From contig NZ_CP137573.1 of NCBI RefSeq assembly GCF_033343995.1, positions 4,001,001 through 4,065,000 of the forward strand: DNA of 64,000 nucleotides. Reading direction: 5' to 3'. This document shows positions 24,979 through 32,936 of the stretch, piece after piece. The DNA is from Streptomyces sp. HUAS YS2. GTDB lineage: Bacteria > Actinomycetota > Actinomycetes > Streptomycetales > Streptomycetaceae. Each line of letters starts with the position of its first letter. The first letter of the stretch is position 1. Position numbers and translations under genes: made by a program. The notes beneath the pieces were generated by a model. It was not told the origin of the DNA and made no database searches. It worked only from the letters and a program-made list of their open reading frames with translations.

Positions 24979-26445
24979 GTGCCGAACGCCAACGAAGACA
25001 CCCCGACTGCCCTGAGCCAGGTGCAGCGCCGCGCGGTCAGCGAACTGCTGCGCGTCTCCCCTGCCGCCGATGATCTCGCCCGCCGTTTCCAGGAGGCCGG
25101 TTTCCGCCTCGCCCTGGTCGGCGGCTCGGTACGGGACGCGTTGCTCGGGCGGCTCGGCAACGACCTGGACTTCACCACCGACGCCCGCCCCGAGGACGTA
25201 CTGAAGATCGTCCGTCCGTGGGCGGACGCGGTCTGGGAGGTCGGGATCGCCTTCGGGACGGTCGGCTGCCAGAAGGACGCCCGCGTCGGGGACGCCGTCC
25301 AGCGCTTCGAGATCGAGATCACCACGTACCGCTCCGAGGCGTACGACCGCACCTCGCGCAAGCCCGAGGTCTCCTACGGCGACTCCATCGAGCAGGACCT
25401 GGTGCGTCGCGACTTCACGGTGAACGCGATGGCGGTCGCGCTCCCCGAGAAGGAGTTCATCGACCCGTACGGCGGCCTGGAGGACCTCGCGGCGCGGGTG
25501 CTGCACACGCCGGGCACACCCGAGGAGTCCTTCTCCGACGACCCGCTGCGCATGATGCGGGCCGCGCGCTTCGCTGCGCAGCTCGACTTCGAGGTGGCTC
25601 CCGAAGTCGTCGTGGCCATGAAGGAGATGTCCGAGCGCATCGAGATCGTTTCCGCCGAGCGCGTCCGGGACGAGCTCAACAAGCTGCTGCTCGCCGCCCA
25701 CCCGCGCAAGGGACTCGGGCTGCTCGTGGACACAGGTCTCGCCGACCACGTGCTGCCGGAGCTGCCGGCCCTGCGGCTGGAGAGTGACGAGCACCACCGG
25801 CACAAGGATGTCTACGAGCACTCGCTGACCGTCCTCGACCAGGCGATCGCGCTCGAGGAGGACGGACCCGACCTCGTGCTGCGGCTCTCGGCGCTGCTGC
25901 ACGACATCGGCAAGCCGCGCACCCGCCGCTTCGAGAAGGACGGTCGGGTCTCGTTCCACCACCACGAGGTGGTGGGGGCAAAGATGACGAAGAAGCGCAT
26001 GACGGCGCTCAAGTACTCCAACGAGATGATCAAGGACGTTTCGCGTCTCGTGGAGCTGCACCTGCGCTTCCACGGCTACGGCGGCGGCGAGTGGACGGAC
26101 TCCGCGGTGCGGCGCTACGTCCGCGACGGCGGCCCGCTGCTGTCGAGGCTGCACAAGCTGACCCGCTCGGACTGCACCACGCGGAACAAGCGCAAGGCCG
26201 CCGCCCTGTCGCGGACGTACGACGGCCTGGAGGAGCGGATCGCCCAGCTCCAGGAGCAGGAGGAGCTGGACTCGATCCGGCCCGACCTGGACGGCAACGA
26301 GATCCAGGAGATCCTCGGTATCCGCCCGGGGCCGGCCGTCGGCAAGGCGTACAAGTTCCTGCTGGAGCTGCGGCTGGAGAACGGGCCGATGGAGCGCGAC
26401 CAGGCGGTCGCGGCGCTCAAGGAGTGGTGGGCGACCCAGGACTGA
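24979..26445 (+). CDS. cca: CCA tRNA nucleotidyltransferase
   Basis: Adds or repairs the 3'-CCA of tRNAs. 488 residues, class II nucleotidyltransferase: FRLALVGGSVRDALLGR and NDLDFTTDARPED (the DxD metal site) near residues 40-65, RRDFTVNAMAVALP near 140, then an HD phosphohydrolase domain (LLHDIGKPRTRRF) near 308. GTG start (VPNANEDTPT). Divergent from the DUF6049 gene across a 182-bp gap, and convergent with the MFS gene across two parS palindromes. Confidence 0.95.
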   Translation: MPNANEDTPTALSQVQRRAVSELLRVSPAADDLARRFQEAGFRLALVGGSVRDALLGRLGNDLDFTTDARPEDVLKIVRPWADAVWEVGIAFGTVGCQKDARVGDAVQRFEIEITTYRSEAYDRTSRKPEVSYGDSIEQDLVRRDFTVNAMAVALPEKEFIDPYGGLEDLAARVLHTPGTPEESFSDDPLRMMRAARFAAQLDFEVAPEVVVAMKEMSERIEIVSAERVRDELNKLLLAAHPRKGLGLLVDTGLADHVLPELPALRLESDEHHRHKDVYEHSLTVLDQAIALEEDGPDLVLRLSALLHDIGKPRTRRFEKDGRVSFHHHEVVGAKMTKKRMTALKYSNEMIKDVSRLVELHLRFHGYGGGEWTDSAVRRYVRDGGPLLSRLHKLTRSDCTTRNKRKAAALSRTYDGLEERIAQLQEQEELDSIRPDLDGNEIQEILGIRPGPAVGKAYKFLLELRLENGPMERDQAVAALKEWWATQD

Positions 26446-26461
26446 GTGGGAACGCGTCGAT

Positions 26462-26475
26462 GTTTCACGTGAAAC
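26462..26475. other. parS centromere site 5, inside a 32-bp perfect palindrome
   Basis: Exact GTTTCACGTGAAAC at the centre of a perfect palindrome spanning 26453-26484 (arms CGCGTCGAT outside the core). It begins 7 bp after the cca stop and probably also acts as a cca terminator. Confidence 0.95.
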
Positions 26476-26505
26476 ATCGACGCGGCGGAGCGACCGAGGG
26501 GCGAT

Positions 26506-26519
26506 GTTTCACGTGAAAC
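26506..26519. other. parS centromere site 6, inside a 34-bp perfect palindrome
   Basis: Exact GTTTCACGTGAAAC at the centre of a perfect palindrome spanning 26496-26529 (outer arms GAGGGGCGAT / ATCGCCCCTC). It touches the MFS stop codon and lies 44 bp from site 5. Probable terminator for the leftward MFS gene. Confidence 0.95.
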
Positions 26520-26527
26520 ATCGCCCC

Positions 26528-27781
26528 TCACGTCGTTCGGTTGCGCAGCCCCAGCGCCACCGCAAGGTAGAGGGCGGCGACGACGAGGATCAGGGGAACG
26601 GACCTGCCGTCGGGCGGGAGCATGAGTGCCGCCACGCCGGCCGCGGCGACGAAGGCGACGTTGAACAACACGTCGTAGAGAGAGAAGACCCGACCGCGGT
26701 AGGAGTCGTCCACGGACGTCTGCACCACGGTGTCCGTCGCGATCTTCGCTCCCTGGGTGGCGAGGCCCAGGACGAACGCCGCGATCATGAACGGCGCCGG
26801 AGCGAAGGTCAGCCCCAGCGCCGGCTCCAGGATGGCGGCGGATCCGGCGCACATGGTCATCCAGCCGGACGGGCCGAGGCGGCCGACCGCCCAGGGAGAG
26901 ATCGCCGCAGCGGCGAAGAAGCCCGCGCCGGAGACGGCGACCGCGAGGCCGAGGAGAGCCAGGCCGTCCGAGTCGTCCGTGCCCCAGGCGTATCGGGCGA
27001 GCATCAGCACGGTCACCGTGAGGGCCCCGTAGCAGAAGCGCATCAGCGTCATCGCGGTCAAAGCGCGCGCAGCAGGGCGCCGTTCGGCCAGATGGAGCAG
27101 TCCCTCGACGAGGCCGCGGGCCGTCGACACGACGGCGGCGCCGAGCCGTGGCTGCACCGGCGTGGGGTCGGGCCCGAGCAGGGTGCGGGGCATGCGCAGC
27201 GCGGCGAGCGCGGAGCAGAGATAGAGGAGAGCGCCCAAGGCCACCACGGCGACGTCGGAGTCCGAGGCGATCAGTCGCACGCCGAAGGCGAGCCCGCCGC
27301 CCACCGTCGCGGCCAGGGTGCCGGCGGTCGGCGAGAGGGAGTTCGCCAGGACCAGCCGCTCCTCATCCACGACGCGGGGCAGGGCGGCCGAGAGGCCCGC
27401 GAGGACGAAGCGGTTGACGGCGGTCACCGACAGCGCCGAGGCGTAGAAGAGCCAGTCCGGAACGGCGGCGAGGATGAGGACGGCCGTGCCGGAGGCGAGG
27501 ACGGCCCGCAGCAGGTTCCCGTACAGGAAGACCTGGCGGCGCTGCCAGCGGTCCAGGAGGACACCGGCGAACGGGCCGACGAGCGAGTACGGCAGCAGCA
27601 GCACCGCCATCGCCGAGGCGATGGCGGCGGGCGACGTCTCTTTCTCGGGGGAGAAGACGACGTACGTGGCGAGAGCTACCTGGTAGACGCCGTCGGCGCA
27701 CTGCGACAGCAGCCGGACGGCGAGCAGACGACGGAAGTTCGTCAGGCGCAGGAGTACGCGCAGATCACGTACGACGGACAT
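26528..27781 (-). CDS. MFS transporter
   Basis: 417 residues from ATG 27781 (MSVVRDLRVLLRLTNFRRLL); GTG 27796 would add five residues. Twelve-helix major facilitator: FRRLLAVRLLSQCADGVYQVALATY at the N-terminus, the loop-2/3 signature GVLLDRWQRRQVFLYGN, and a central cytoplasmic basic loop around residue 200. Resembles the MFS_3/enterobactin-exporter-like subfamily. Substrate unknown. The gene is monocistronic, bounded by the ino1 terminator upstream and a parS palindrome downstream. Confidence 0.88.
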   Translation of the reverse strand: MSVVRDLRVLLRLTNFRRLLAVRLLSQCADGVYQVALATYVVFSPEKETSPAAIASAMAVLLLPYSLVGPFAGVLLDRWQRRQVFLYGNLLRAVLASGTAVLILAAVPDWLFYASALSVTAVNRFVLAGLSAALPRVVDEERLVLANSLSPTAGTLAATVGGGLAFGVRLIASDSDVAVVALGALLYLCSALAALRMPRTLLGPDPTPVQPRLGAAVVSTARGLVEGLLHLAERRPAARALTAMTLMRFCYGALTVTVLMLARYAWGTDDSDGLALLGLAVAVSGAGFFAAAAISPWAVGRLGPSGWMTMCAGSAAILEPALGLTFAPAPFMIAAFVLGLATQGAKIATDTVVQTSVDDSYRGRVFSLYDVLFNVAFVAAAGVAALMLPPDGRSVPLILVVAALYLAVALGLRNRTT

Positions 27782-27813
27782 GGCAGCAAGACTCACATAC
27801 GGTGACCCGCATA

Positions 27814-27856
27814 CGGCAGAGGGTCCCCGGGCGATTGCCGCGGGGACCCTCTGCCG
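27814..27856 (-). terminator. terminator after ino1
   Basis: 15-bp perfect inverted repeat CGGCAGAGGGTCCCC / GGGGACCCTCTGCCG with a 13-nt loop, between the ino1 stop and the MFS start. Confidence 0.9.
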
Positions 27857-27887
27857 TCGATCACGACTCAGCGCTCCAGGGGAGTGC

Positions 27888-28970
27888 TCAGCGCTCGACC
27901 TCGCCCTTGATGAACTTCTCGACGTTCTCGAAGGCCTCGTCGTCGAAGTACTGCACCGGCGGGGACTTCATGAAGTACGAGGAGGCGGAGAGGATCGGGC
28001 CGCCGATGCCGCGGTCCTTGGCGATCTTCGCGGCGCGCAGGGCGTCGATGATGACACCCGCCGAGTTCGGGGAGTCCCAGACCTCGAGCTTGTACTCCAG
28101 GTTCAGCGGGACGTCGCCGAACGCACGGCCCTCCAGGCGGACGTACGCCCACTTGCGGTCGTCCAGCCAGGCCACGTAGTCCGACGGGCCGATGTGGACG
28201 TTCTTCTCGCCCAGGTCGCGGTCCGGGATCTGCGAGGTGACGGCCTGCGTCTTGGAGATCTTCTTGGACTCGAGGCGGTCGCGCTCGAGCATGTTCTTGA
28301 AGTCCATGTTGCCGCCGACGTTCAGCTGCATGGTGCGCTCCAGGCGGACACCGCGGTCCTCGAAGAGCTTCGCCATCACGCGGTGCGTGATGGTGGCACC
28401 GACCTGGGACTTGATGTCGTCGCCGACGATCGGGACACCGGCCTCGGTGAACTTGTCCGCCCACTCCTTGGTGCCGGCGATGAAGACCGGGAGGGCGTTG
28501 ACGAACGCGACCTTGGCGTCGATGGCGCACTGCGCGTAGAACTTCGCAGCGTCCTCGGAGCCCACGGGCAGGTAGCAGACGAGCACGTCGACCTGCTTGT
28601 CCTTGAGGACCTGGACGACGTCGACCGGGGCCTCGGCGGACTCCTCGATGGTCTGGCGGTAGTACTTGCCCAGACCGTCGAGCGTGTGGCCGCGCTGGAC
28701 GGTGACGCCCGAGGCGGGGACGTCGCAGATCTTGATGGTGTTGTTCTCGCTGGCGCCGATGGCGTCCGCGAGGTCGAGGCCGACCTTCTTCGCGTCCACG
28801 TCGAAGGCGGCCACGAACTCCACGTCGCCGACGTGGTAGTCGCCGAACTGGACGTGCATCAGACCCGGCACCTTGGTCGCCGGGTCGGCGTCCTTGTAGT
28901 ACTCGACGCCCTGCACCAGCGAGGCGGCGCAGTTGCCCACGCCGACGATGGCTACGCGAACCGAACCCAT
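27888..28970 (-). CDS. ino1: Inositol-3-phosphate synthase (ino1)
   Basis: NAD-dependent isomerisation of glucose 6-phosphate to 1D-myo-inositol 3-phosphate, the first step towards mycothiol and phosphatidylinositol in actinomycetes. 360 residues, the short actinobacterial/archaeal form: NAD-binding GVGNCAASLVQG at about residues 10-21, the NGxL-like SENNTIKICD region, a central LNVGGNMDFKNML motif and SYFMKSPP near the end. It follows the PadR-type regulator by 48 bp, so both probably share the promoter controlled by the 21-bp palindrome at 29749. Confidence 0.95.
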   Translation of the reverse strand: MGSVRVAIVGVGNCAASLVQGVEYYKDADPATKVPGLMHVQFGDYHVGDVEFVAAFDVDAKKVGLDLADAIGASENNTIKICDVPASGVTVQRGHTLDGLGKYYRQTIEESAEAPVDVVQVLKDKQVDVLVCYLPVGSEDAAKFYAQCAIDAKVAFVNALPVFIAGTKEWADKFTEAGVPIVGDDIKSQVGATITHRVMAKLFEDRGVRLERTMQLNVGGNMDFKNMLERDRLESKKISKTQAVTSQIPDRDLGEKNVHIGPSDYVAWLDDRKWAYVRLEGRAFGDVPLNLEYKLEVWDSPNSAGVIIDALRAAKIAKDRGIGGPILSASSYFMKSPPVQYFDDEAFENVEKFIKGEVER

Positions 28971-29018
28971 TCCGGTTGCTCCCTGTGTGATCTCGGAGGC
29001 CCTGCTGGTCGCAGACCC

Positions 29019-29711
29019 TCACTTGGTGGTGTCGTCGGACGGATCCGGCCGGGTACTGCCCCCGTGCCGGGGCAGGCCGCCCGTTTCTCCAGAAGTCTTG
29101 TCGTCCTGCCGAGCGGGTTCTTCGGTGGTCTCGGGGCCGGTTCGCCGGTCCCGTCCCGCCCGCTCGCTCTCGATGAGCTCGTTCAGCCAGCGCACTTCGC
29201 GCTCCACGGACTCCATGCCGTGGCGCTGCAGCTCAAGTGTGTAGTCGTCGAGACGTTCACGCGTCCTGACGAGGGAGGCCCGCATCTTCTCCAGGCGCTC
29301 CTCCAGCCGGCTGCGTCGGCCTTCGAGGACCCGCATCCGCACCTCGCGCTCCGTCTGCCCGAAGAAGGCGAAGCGGGCGGCGAAGTGCTCGTCCTCCCAG
29401 GTGTCCGGCCCGGTGTGGGAGAGGAGCTCCTCGAAGTGCTCCTTACCTTCCGCCGTCAACCGGTAGACGATCTTGGCACGGCGTCCTGCGAGTGACGCCG
29501 CCAGGGCGTCCTCGGGGGCACTGCCGGGTTCCTCGATCAACCAGCCGTTGGCGACCAGCGTCTTGAGGCAGGGGTAGAGGGTCCCGTAGCTGAACGCGCG
29601 GAAGATCCCCAGCGAGGTGTTGAGCCGCTTGCGGAGCTCGTACCCGTGCATCGGGGCTTCGCGGAGCAGCCCGAGGACGGCGAACTCGAGGATTCCGGAG
29701 CGCCTGCTCAT
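29019..29711 (-). CDS. PadR-family transcriptional regulator of ino1
   Basis: 230 residues. N-terminal winged helix typical of PadR (SGILEFAVLGLLREAPMHGYELRKRL, then FRAFSYGTLYPCLKTLVANGWL), a Vir-like central helix region, and a polar disordered tail. ATG 29711 was chosen for the AGGAGG immediately upstream. In S. coelicolor the equivalent gene next to ino1 (SCO3900, from memory) has been reported to repress ino1 in response to glucose 6-phosphate through a 21-bp palindrome; a 21-bp palindrome is present here. The identity of the effector is therefore by analogy. Confidence 0.88.
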   Translation of the reverse strand: MSRRSGILEFAVLGLLREAPMHGYELRKRLNTSLGIFRAFSYGTLYPCLKTLVANGWLIEEPGSAPEDALAASLAGRRAKIVYRLTAEGKEHFEELLSHTGPDTWEDEHFAARFAFFGQTEREVRMRVLEGRRSRLEERLEKMRASLVRTRERLDDYTLELQRHGMESVEREVRWLNELIESERAGRDRRTGPETTEEPARQDDKTSGETGGLPRHGGSTRPDPSDDTTK

Positions 29712-30077
29712 CCATCGCCTCCTCTGTCGCCGGTCTTTATGCCGCACTGATGTATCGACTCGATACATCCTGACGATAGAACGGCCGCTCCGCCGCGACA
29801 AGTGGGGTCAACGTGACCGGCATCACATCACCAATTCGCCGCAATCGACTTGCCTGATTTGAGGTGAACTTCAGGCCTAGGCAGGTTTTGGCCGTGCGTA
29901 GTCTGTGCGGCATGCAGACCACCGGGAACCGCGGGCAGCCGATGCACGTCAGTGCTCTCGATGTACCGGCTGCAGTGCGGATGAGCCCCCCATGGGGCCT
30001 GTCCGTATTCATTTCGGGGGACCGGAACTCATTTGCCGCTTCCAGGCCTACGCGCCTGCCCGAGGAGTAGTCGTTCG
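29712..30077. promoter_or_regulatory. divergent promoter region between the PadR gene and the PBP gene
   Basis: 366 bp without a gene, noticeably less GC-rich than its surroundings. The left part holds the 21-bp operator. A weaker CGATGTACCG element resembling one operator arm lies near 29958. The right end carries CGAGGAG, the probable ribosome site of the PBP gene. No terminator is seen. Confidence 0.6.
29749..29769. promoter_or_regulatory. 21-bp operator palindrome upstream of the PadR-ino1 operon
   Basis: Perfect 10-bp arms GATGTATCGA / TCGATACATC around one central base, 38 bp upstream of the regulator's start codon. It has the right position and size for the autoregulatory operator of the PadR-type protein. 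Confidence 0.85.
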
Positions 30078-32816
30078 ATGAGCGAGCACCGTCGCAAATC
30101 GCCGCAGCCGCAGCCGCCCGCGGGCGGACGGGCAGCGGCCCGGCGCGCCGCCCAGCAGCCCACGGGCCGCCGGCCCCAGGCGCGTGATGTCAGCATGGGA
30201 TCTCCGTCCTCTTCCTACGGTGAGGACCGTCCCTACGGCGGCCGTGCGGAGGCACGGCGTGCCGCGCAGCGCGGGGGGAGGCGCGGCGCCGGCCCGGGCG
30301 GAGGCGCAGGCGGTCACGACGGCGGTGGCCGTCGCGGTGGCGGTGGTGGCGGCTACGACGGCGGCCGGGGCCGCGGGGGCGGTCGTCCTCCGGGCCGGAA
30401 GCGGATGATCGACTACCCGCGCTACGGGAAGTACGGCTGGCGCCGCTGGGTACCGTCCTGGAAGCTCGTCTCCGGCCTGACCCTGACCTTCCTCGGCGCC
30501 CTGATGGGCGCGGGGACGATCGCGTACGCGATGGTGGGCATCCCCAACGTGGACGACTCCGCGAAGGCGCAGAACAACGTCTACTACTACGCGGACGGAA
30601 AGACCCAGCTGGCCGCCACCGGTGGCGAGGTGAACCGGCAGATCCTCGACTTCGACGCCATTCCGAAGGCCATGCAGGACGCCGTGGTCTCGGCCGAGAA
30701 CAAGACCTTCTGGACCGACTCGGGCATCGACCCGAGGGGCATCGGCCGCGCCGTCTTCAACATGGCGCGAGGCGGTCAGACCCAGGGTGGTTCGACGATC
30801 ACCCAGCAGTACGTGAAGAACAACCGGCTGGCCGACCAGTCGCAGACGCTGAGCCGCAAGGTGAAGGAACTCTTCATCTCGATGCGCGTCGGCAACGAGC
30901 TGGAGAAGCCCGACATCATGGCGGGCTACCTCAACACCGCGTACTACGGCCGCGGCGCCTACGGCCTCCAGGCCGCGGCGCGCACGTACTACGACAAGGA
31001 CGCGAGCAAGCTCACCCCCAGCGAGTGCGCCTTCCTGGCCGCCCTGCTCAAGGGCGCCACGTACTACGACCCGGCCGGCACCACCGACGTCGACACCTCC
31101 GCGACCCCGGAGGCGAACACCGATCGCGCCGTCAAGCGCTGGAGCTGGATCCTCGGCGAGATGACCAAGGACGGCTACCTGACCTCCGCGCAGCAGGCCG
31201 AGTTCTCCAAGAAGTTCCCGATGCCCGACCCGCCCAAGCGGAATGCGGCGCTCAGTGGCCAGACCGGTTACCTGGTGGGCCTCGCCAAGAGTTACGTGCT
31301 GAACAACAGCGACATCACGGCCGAGCAGCTCGCCCAGGGCGGCTACCAGATCTTCACGACCTTCGAGAAGCCCAAGGTTGAGGCGCTGGAGAAGTCCGTC
31401 AAGAAGATCACCAAGGAGTACATCGACGTCAAGAAGCGCCCCCAGTACGACACCCACGTGCAGTTCGGCGGCGCGTCCGTCGACACCGCGACGGGGGCGA
31501 TCGTGGCGATCTACGGCGGCGAGGACGCGACCAAGCACTTCACCAACAACGCCGACAAGACCGGTGCCCAGGTCGGATCGACGTTCAAGCCCTTCGTCCT
31601 GGCGGCGGCCATGGAGGACGGCGTCCGAGCCAAGGACGGGCCGGAGGAGCAGGACGGGTCCACCCGCAGGAAACTCGACCCGGACAAGAGCCGCTACAAC
31701 GGCAAGGACGACCTCGTGATCAAGAGGTACGACGGGTCGATCTGGCACGACGAGAAGGGCAAGGAGTGGAAGCAGGACAACGAGGGTGACCAGAGCTACG
31801 GGCCCGTCAGCCTGCGCCGTGCGATGGTCGTCTCCGCCAACTCGCCGTTCGTGCAGCTGGGCATGGACGTCGGCATCGACAAGGTGCGCCAGGCTGCCAT
31901 GGACGCGGGTCTGAAGAAGGACTCGCTCATCCAGGCCGACGTGCCGTCGTTCTCCCTTGGTATCTCCGAGCCGAGCGCCATCCGCATGGCCGGCGCCTAC
32001 GCCACCTTCGCGACCAACGGCGAGCAGCGCGAGCCGTTCTCGGTCAAGGAGGTGAAGAAGGGCGGCCTGTCCAAGTACAAGCACGAGGACAAGTCGAAGC
32101 AGGCCTTCCCGACGGCCATCGCGAGCAACGTCACCGACGTCCTCAAGTCCGTCGTCGAGGACCCCGAGGGCACCGGTAACAACGCCGCCATCCCGGGCCG
32201 CGACGTCGCCGGCAAGACCGGTACCACCGACGACAACATGTCGGCCTGGTTCGTCGGCTACACCCCGCAGCTGTCGACCGCGATCGACATGTTCCGCTTC
32301 GACGACAACGAGAAGAACACGAAGCGCGAGTTCCTCCCGATGTACAACACGGGTGGCCAGACGTCGATCCACGGTTCGTCGTTCCCGTCCCGGATCTGGA
32401 AGGACTACATGACGCAGGCGCTCGAGGGCACCGAGGTCATGAGGTTCCCGGAGCCGGAGAAGCTGGAGGACGCCGAGGCCGTGTTCGGCGGCGGCGCCGC
32501 CAGCCCGAAGCCGACGCCGACGGAGCAGCCGTCCCAGTCCCCGTCCGGCCAGCCGTCCACCGAGCCCTCGCAGCGTCCGACCGGCCGGCCCAAGCCCGGC
32601 AAGACCTGCGAGGTGTGGGAGTGGCCCTGCGACACCGGCGGTCAGGACGGTGGCACGACCGACGGCGGTGCCACCGACGGAGGGACGACGGACAGTGGCG
32701 GGACGACCGGTGGGCTGCCCACCAGTAGCCCCACGTCGACCACCGGCGGCAACGGAGGCAACGGAAACGGCGGGAAGACCGACGGAGGCACCTTCTTCGG
32801 CGGGACGGACGGCTAG
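30078..32816 (+). CDS. Bifunctional class A penicillin-binding protein (transglycosylase/transpeptidase)
   Basis: Polymerises and cross-links peptidoglycan outside the membrane. 912 residues from ATG 30078 (MSEHRRKSPQ), with GAGGAG upstream. A Gly/Arg-rich cytoplasmic N-terminus (about 115 residues) precedes one TM (LVSGLTLTFLGALMGAG, about 128-150). The GT51 domain has AENKTFWTDSGID near 204 and GGSTITQQYVKN. The transpeptidase has the serine box GSTFKPF near 500, SANSPF and KTGTT near 712. The C-terminal 110 residues are a Pro/Ser/Thr then Gly/Thr tail containing a Cys pair (CEVWEWPC). Ends at a very strong hairpin. Confidence 0.95.
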   Translation: MSEHRRKSPQPQPPAGGRAAARRAAQQPTGRRPQARDVSMGSPSSSYGEDRPYGGRAEARRAAQRGGRRGAGPGGGAGGHDGGGRRGGGGGGYDGGRGRGGGRPPGRKRMIDYPRYGKYGWRRWVPSWKLVSGLTLTFLGALMGAGTIAYAMVGIPNVDDSAKAQNNVYYYADGKTQLAATGGEVNRQILDFDAIPKAMQDAVVSAENKTFWTDSGIDPRGIGRAVFNMARGGQTQGGSTITQQYVKNNRLADQSQTLSRKVKELFISMRVGNELEKPDIMAGYLNTAYYGRGAYGLQAAARTYYDKDASKLTPSECAFLAALLKGATYYDPAGTTDVDTSATPEANTDRAVKRWSWILGEMTKDGYLTSAQQAEFSKKFPMPDPPKRNAALSGQTGYLVGLAKSYVLNNSDITAEQLAQGGYQIFTTFEKPKVEALEKSVKKITKEYIDVKKRPQYDTHVQFGGASVDTATGAIVAIYGGEDATKHFTNNADKTGAQVGSTFKPFVLAAAMEDGVRAKDGPEEQDGSTRRKLDPDKSRYNGKDDLVIKRYDGSIWHDEKGKEWKQDNEGDQSYGPVSLRRAMVVSANSPFVQLGMDVGIDKVRQAAMDAGLKKDSLIQADVPSFSLGISEPSAIRMAGAYATFATNGEQREPFSVKEVKKGGLSKYKHEDKSKQAFPTAIASNVTDVLKSVVEDPEGTGNNAAIPGRDVAGKTGTTDDNMSAWFVGYTPQLSTAIDMFRFDDNEKNTKREFLPMYNTGGQTSIHGSSFPSRIWKDYMTQALEGTEVMRFPEPEKLEDAEAVFGGGAASPKPTPTEQPSQSPSGQPSTEPSQRPTGRPKPGKTCEVWEWPCDTGGQDGGTTDGGATDGGTTDSGGTTGGLPTSSPTSTTGGNGGNGNGGKTDGGTFFGGTDG

Positions 32817-32844
32817 CGGCCGCACCGCCTCCGGCAGCACCTTC

Positions 32845-32900
32845 GAGGGCCGCCGTGCCCGGGACGTACACCCCGTACGCTCCCGGCCACGGCGGCCCTC
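32845..32900 (+). terminator. very long terminator hairpin after the PBP gene
   Basis: Nearly continuous stem: GAGGGCCGCCGTG, mismatch, CCGGGA, CGTAC, 5-nt loop, GTACG, one bulged C, TCCCGG, mismatch, CACGGCGGCCCTC. About 24 paired positions. It separates the PBP gene from the glycosyltransferase gene. Confidence 0.9.
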
Positions 32901-32936
32901 GCCGTGTTCCGGGGCGCGTACGGCAGGATGTCCCCC

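Noticed and set aside
26453..26529. CRISPR-like repeat pair
   Set aside because: Only two copies, and the shared part is the parS palindrome; no array or cas genes.
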